DNA from: Alphaproteobacteria bacterium
GTDB lineage: Bacteria > Pseudomonadota > Alphaproteobacteria > Micavibrionales > UBA2020
Reading direction: 5' to 3'
Length of the DNA stretch: 9,204 nt
NCBI GenBank assembly: GCA_029266795.1
Contig: JAQSWE010000083.1
Coordinates: 1 to 9,204, forward strand
A program made the translations under genes and the position numbers. The notes under the pieces are model-generated. The model saw only the letters and a program-made list of their open reading frames with translations. It was not told where the DNA came from and made no database searches. Positions within the stretch are counted from its first letter, which is position 1; every line of letters starts with the position of its first letter. This document shows positions 6,798 through 9,204 of this stretch, one piece after another.

Positions 6798-6822
6798 GCC
6801 GTTTTATGTACACTAAAACCGC
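6798..6822. promoter_or_regulatory. Inverted repeat between the divergent aminomutase and acetyltransferase genes
   Basis: GCCGTTTTA (6798-6806) and TAAAACCGC (6814-6822) pair at 8 of 9 positions around a 7-base centre, TGTACAC, which itself holds the palindrome TGTACA. It lies in the short divergent region, next to AT-rich candidate -10 sequences on both strands (for example TATGTA at 6805-6810, with TTAACT at 6781-6786 as a weak -35 on the plus strand). A shared operator for the divergent pair is the simplest reading; no regulator is known. Confidence 0.4.
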
Positions 6823-6856
6823 TGAAACCTCAAACCAAACCCCCTTCCCGTTGATT

Positions 6857-7411
6857 ATGAAGACAATTCTTGTCACGCCGGCACTCGCCTACATACCCAG
6901 TTACCTTGATGCCCTGCGCGAAGGGCATCGTTTGGGCTCGTCCGCCGTCAAAACGCCGGATGATATCGCCAAGATCGAAAACGACAGCCAAGCCTTCCTC
7001 GACGACCTGCTCGGCCCGAAACCCGCCACGCGCATCAACGAGTTGGGCAAGGAAGTCGAGCGCGTGCCGCAAAGCATGGTCTGGCTGATAGAAGACGGCG
7101 TTTTCGTAGGCGATGCGGGCATCCGGCACAAACTGACGCCGGAGCTGGAAATATCCGGCGGGCATATCGGCTATGGTGTGCGACCGTCGTTTCAGGGCAA
7201 GGGCTACGCAACCGACCTGCTGCGCCACTGCCTTACTTGGGTGCGCGAGCACCTGCATCTCGACCGCATCATGCTGACCTGCCGGACGGATAACGAGGCC
7301 TCTGCCCGCGTGATCGAGAAGAATGGCGGAGTGTTGATCGATATCACGCCACACCCCTATGTCACTGGAATGACGCAGAAAAGATACTGGATTGCCATTC
7401 CTTCCAAATGA
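6857..7411 (+). CDS. GNAT family N-acetyltransferase (COG3981-like)
   Basis: A 184-residue predicted acetyl-CoA-dependent acetyltransferase. Seen: an N-terminal helix-rich part (ALAYIPSYLDALREGH); the first strands VPQSMVWLIEDGVFVGDAGIRHKL; GGHIGYGVRPSFQGKGYA, which carries the acetyl-CoA pyrophosphate-binding Q/RxxGxG/A loop at Gln113-Ala118; then LTCRTDNEASARVIEKNGG and a C-terminal KRYWI. The GGHIGY...RPS and KRYWI signatures are typical of the COG3981 group, whose substrates are unknown. Start choice is uncertain. An in-frame ATG at 6806, with AGG seven bases upstream, would add 17 residues, but those are not family-like, have lower G/C at third positions, and overlap the inverted repeat and possible -10 region. 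I therefore favour 6857, although it has no Shine-Dalgarno sequence. It is transcribed away from the aminomutase gene. Confidence 0.88.
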   Translation: MKTILVTPALAYIPSYLDALREGHRLGSSAVKTPDDIAKIENDSQAFLDDLLGPKPATRINELGKEVERVPQSMVWLIEDGVFVGDAGIRHKLTPELEISGGHIGYGVRPSFQGKGYATDLLRHCLTWVREHLHLDRIMLTCRTDNEASARVIEKNGGVLIDITPHPYVTGMTQKRYWIAIPSK

Positions 7412-7415
7412 TTTC

Positions 7416-7444
7416 TTTACATAATTCACTTGCTTTGATATAAA
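7416..7444 (+). promoter_or_regulatory. Putative strong sigma70 promoter of rimO
   Basis: TTTACA at 7416-7421 (5 of 6), a 17-base spacer, and TATAAA at 7439-7444 (5 of 6). It lies between the acetyltransferase stop codon (7411) and rimO. The predicted start near 7451 gives a leader of about 25 bases to the ATG at 7477. It would place transcription initiation at, or only a couple of bases before, the alternative upstream ATG at 7453, arguing against that start. Confidence 0.7.
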
Positions 7445-7466
7445 CGCATGCCATGTTATTGAGGGC

Positions 7467-7472
7467 AGAGGG
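7467..7472 (+). promoter_or_regulatory. Ribosome binding site that selects the rimO start
   Basis: AGAGGG at 7467-7472 is followed by AAAA and the ATG at 7477. The in-frame ATG at 7453 has no such site. Confidence 0.65.
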
Positions 7473-7476
7473 AAAA

Positions 7477-8877
7477 ATGACCGCAACCACCGTAAAAAAG
7501 AAAAAGAACACCAAGGAGCAAGAATCTCCGACCGTGGGTATCGTAAGTCTCGGCTGCCCCAAGGCGCTGGTGGATACGGAGCGGATTCTGACCCAGTTGC
7601 GTTCTGAAGGCTATCAGCTTTCCCCCAACTACGAAGACGCGAATGTGGTCATCGTCAACACTTGCGGCTTCCTCGACAGCGCGAAGGAAGAATCCCTCGA
7701 AGCGATCGGCGAGGCTATGGCAGCGAACGGCAAAGTCATCGTAACCGGCTGCATGGGCGCCGAGCCCGAGCAGATCATGAAGAAATATCCCAAAGTTTTG
7801 GCCGTCACCGGCCCGCAGCAATACGAAGCCGTCGTGAGCGAAGTGCACAAAGTCGCCCCCGCGCCGCACGATCCCTTCGTCGACCTCGTGCCCGCCCCCG
7901 GCGAAGCGCGCAAGACGTCGCGCCTGTCAGAAGTCGAGCAATCAGTCGGCGTGAAATTGACGCCGCGCCACTACGCTTACCTGAAAATTTCCGAGGGCTG
8001 CAACAACCGCTGCACCTTCTGCATCATCCCGAAGCTGCGCGGCGATCTCGTGTCGCGCCCGATCATTCAGGTGCTCGCGGAAGCAGAACGCCTTGTGAAA
8101 GCAGGCACCAAAGAAATCCTCGTTATCTCGCAGGATACGTCCGCTTACGGCATCGACAGCAAGTACCAAGCATTCCCGTACAAGAACCGCACCGTGCGCA
8201 CGAAATTCATCGAGCTGTGCAAGGAACTCTCTGAAATCGGCGCATGGACGCGCCTGCATTACGTGTATCCCTATCCGCATGTCGATGAAGTGTTTCCGCT
8301 GATGCAGGAAGGCAAGCTGCTGCCCTATATCGACATCCCATTCCAGCACGCATCCCCTGCCGTGTTGAAAAACATGCGCCGTCCCGCGCATCAGGAAAAA
8401 ACGCTCGACCGTATCCATGGCTGGCGCAAGGCCGCGCCCGATCTCACCATCCGTTCCACATTCGTCGTGGGCTTCCCCGGCGAGACGGAAGAAGATTTCC
8501 AGTTCCTGCTGGACTGGATGCAGGAAGCGCAGCTCGACCGCGTGGGCTGCTTCAAATATGAACAGGTGACGGGTGCTGAATCGAACAAGATCCATCCGCA
8601 TGTGCCGGAAGAAGTGAAGGAAGAACGCTGGCACCGCTTCATGGCGCTGCAGCAGGGCATTTCCGCCGCGAAACTGCAGAAGAAAATCGGCAAAGAGATG
8701 CTGGTGCTGATCGACAGCGCAGGAAAACAGGGCGGCCTTGGCCGTTCATCCGCGGATGCCCCCGAAATCGACGGTCATGTGAAGGTCACGGGCAAGAACC
8801 TGAAGCCCGGCGATATCGTGAAGGTGAAAATCACGGCTGCGGATGAGTATGACCTCGAAGGCAAGGTCGTCGCATAA
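7477..8877 (+). CDS. rimO: Ribosomal protein S12 methylthiotransferase RimO
   Basis: A 466-residue cytosolic radical SAM enzyme that adds a methylthio group to a conserved aspartate of ribosomal protein S12. Seen, in order: a Lys-rich N-terminal tail (residues 7-14); the UPF0004 domain with GIVSLGCPKALVDTE (Cys27), NTCGFLDSAKEES (Cys63) and VTGCMGAEP (Cys92), which ligate the auxiliary iron-sulfur cluster; the radical SAM motif CNNRCTFC (Cys175, Cys179, Cys182) followed by IIPKLRG; IPFQHASPAVLKNMRRP; VVGFPGETEEDF; and a C-terminal TRAM domain (about 400-466) with RSSADAPEIDGHV. The CPKxLVD motif and the NTCGF form separate it from the tRNA enzyme MiaB. Most RimO proteins have Asn where Ala stands in CPKALVD. 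Length is near normal, with about 20 extra N-terminal residues. It has its own promoter and ends 3 bases before a convergent gene. Confidence 0.95.
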   Translation: MTATTVKKKKNTKEQESPTVGIVSLGCPKALVDTERILTQLRSEGYQLSPNYEDANVVIVNTCGFLDSAKEESLEAIGEAMAANGKVIVTGCMGAEPEQIMKKYPKVLAVTGPQQYEAVVSEVHKVAPAPHDPFVDLVPAPGEARKTSRLSEVEQSVGVKLTPRHYAYLKISEGCNNRCTFCIIPKLRGDLVSRPIIQVLAEAERLVKAGTKEILVISQDTSAYGIDSKYQAFPYKNRTVRTKFIELCKELSEIGAWTRLHYVYPYPHVDEVFPLMQEGKLLPYIDIPFQHASPAVLKNMRRPAHQEKTLDRIHGWRKAAPDLTIRSTFVVGFPGETEEDFQFLLDWMQEAQLDRVGCFKYEQVTGAESNKIHPHVPEEVKEERWHRFMALQQGISAAKLQKKIGKEMLVLIDSAGKQGGLGRSSADAPEIDGHVKVTGKNLKPGDIVKVKITAADEYDLEGKVVA

Positions 8878-8880
8878 CGC

Positions 8881-9204
8881 TCAAGGCTTGAAGCCGGCGT
8901 TGCCTAGTTTCGGCTTTTGAAGCGCGCCCGAAAACACATCCGCCTCATCGAGCTTACCTCCGCGCTTCTTGTGCTCGGCAAAAGCTTTGCGTAGTCCCGA
9001 CCGGTCGTCAAGCGACGAGAAGCTCTCGCGCTGCACAGCCTCTACATCCCCGCCTTCAGATTTGCGAATGAAGGTAAAACGCTCGCGCCGCTTGAAACTA
9101 TAGACCTCCTGCACCACGCGGTCGCTGACGGTGTCGTAATAGGAAACTTCGTCTGGCGTGTTTTGCAAGGCGTTGACGATATCGAAATGCTTATTGTCAC
9201 GTGC
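8881..9204 (-). CDS. Unrecognised protein, C-terminal part only (gene runs off the window)
   Basis: The reading frame is open from the right edge to a TGA at 8883-8881, giving 107 residues of the C-terminus. A TTG at 9168-9166 is the first possible start inside the window, but the 12 codons before it are also open and read normally (ARDNKHFDIVNA), so the start probably lies outside. The fragment is very charged and soluble-looking: VSYYDTVSDRVVQEVY, then a basic stretch FKRRERFTFIRK, an acidic/polar middle, AFAEHKKRGGKLDE and a Lys/Gly-rich end. There is no cysteine, membrane helix or motif I recognise. Codon use resembles the neighbours, so it is probably a real gene. It converges on rimO with 3 bases between the stop codons. 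Confidence 0.6.
   Translation of the reverse strand, partial: ARDNKHFDIVNALQNTPDEVSYYDTVSDRVVQEVYSFKRRERFTFIRKSEGGDVEAVQRESFSSLDDRSGLRKAFAEHKKRGGKLDEADVFSGALQKPKLGNAGFKP
8891..8918 (+). terminator. Possible weak terminator of rimO
   Basis: AAGCCG (8891-8896) and CGGCTT (8911-8916) can form a 6-base stem with a 14-base loop, running into TTTT at 8915-8918. A competing fold pairs AACGC (8876-8880) with GCGTT (8897-8901) around GGCT/AGCC. Both lie in the end of the convergent gene. The stem is short and the T-run poor, so this is a weak call. Confidence 0.25.

Noticed and set aside
6103..6816. 237-codon plus-strand open frame opposite the aminomutase gene
   Set aside because: The aminomutase carries all its family motifs on the minus strand; this frame is rich in His, Arg and Gln as expected of an antisense shadow.
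7453..7476. Upstream ATG of rimO
   Set aside because: It lies at or next to the predicted transcription start and lacks a ribosome binding site, whereas the ATG at 7477 has AGAGGG four bases upstream.
7495..7509. A-rich Lys codons at the start of rimO as a possible frameshift site
   Set aside because: There is no overlapping alternative product and the frame is intact; a Lys-rich N-terminal tail explains it.

Overview
The window looks like ordinary chromosomal DNA from an alphaproteobacterium. It is moderately GC-rich, with a strong G/C preference at third codon positions, and the RimO, GlgX, aminomutase and PRPP-synthetase-like proteins all have a proteobacterial, mostly alphaproteobacterial, character. 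I cannot place it to genus. There are no rRNA or tRNA genes, insertion sequences, CRISPR arrays or phage genes, and no gene-free stretch longer than about 115 bases.

Left block (1-3114, + strand): a divergent ribose-phosphate pyrophosphokinase whose start codon is cut by the window edge, a membrane-anchored YiiX/YebB-like papain-fold hydrolase 6 bases downstream, and an MFS_3 (EntS-like) transporter 25 bases further on. The spacing suggests one transcript.

Middle block (3115-5778, + strand): an intergenic region with a good sigma70-like promoter and a small inverted repeat at the likely transcription start, then glgX (glycogen debranching enzyme). Directly abutting glgX is a 155-residue protein with an N-terminal hydrophobic anchor or signal and a compact bacterial EndoU ribonuclease domain. 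This stand-alone, apparently exported EndoU protein, with no visible immunity gene, is the most unusual item in the window.

Right block (5779-9204): a minus-strand lysine 2,3-aminomutase family radical SAM gene whose stop codon directly abuts the EndoU stop codon; a divergently transcribed GNAT acetyltransferase, with a 9-base-arm inverted repeat between the two; rimO (ribosomal protein S12 methylthiotransferase) behind its own strong promoter; and, convergent to rimO with 3 bases between the stop codons, the C-terminal part of an unrecognised minus-strand gene that runs off the window.

The genes do not form one pathway. They combine housekeeping functions (PRPP supply, glycogen breakdown, ribosome modification, possible EF-P or lysine metabolism) with envelope or exported proteins (YiiX-like hydrolase, MFS exporter, EndoU protein). 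All functional calls rest on reading motifs by eye; no database search was possible.
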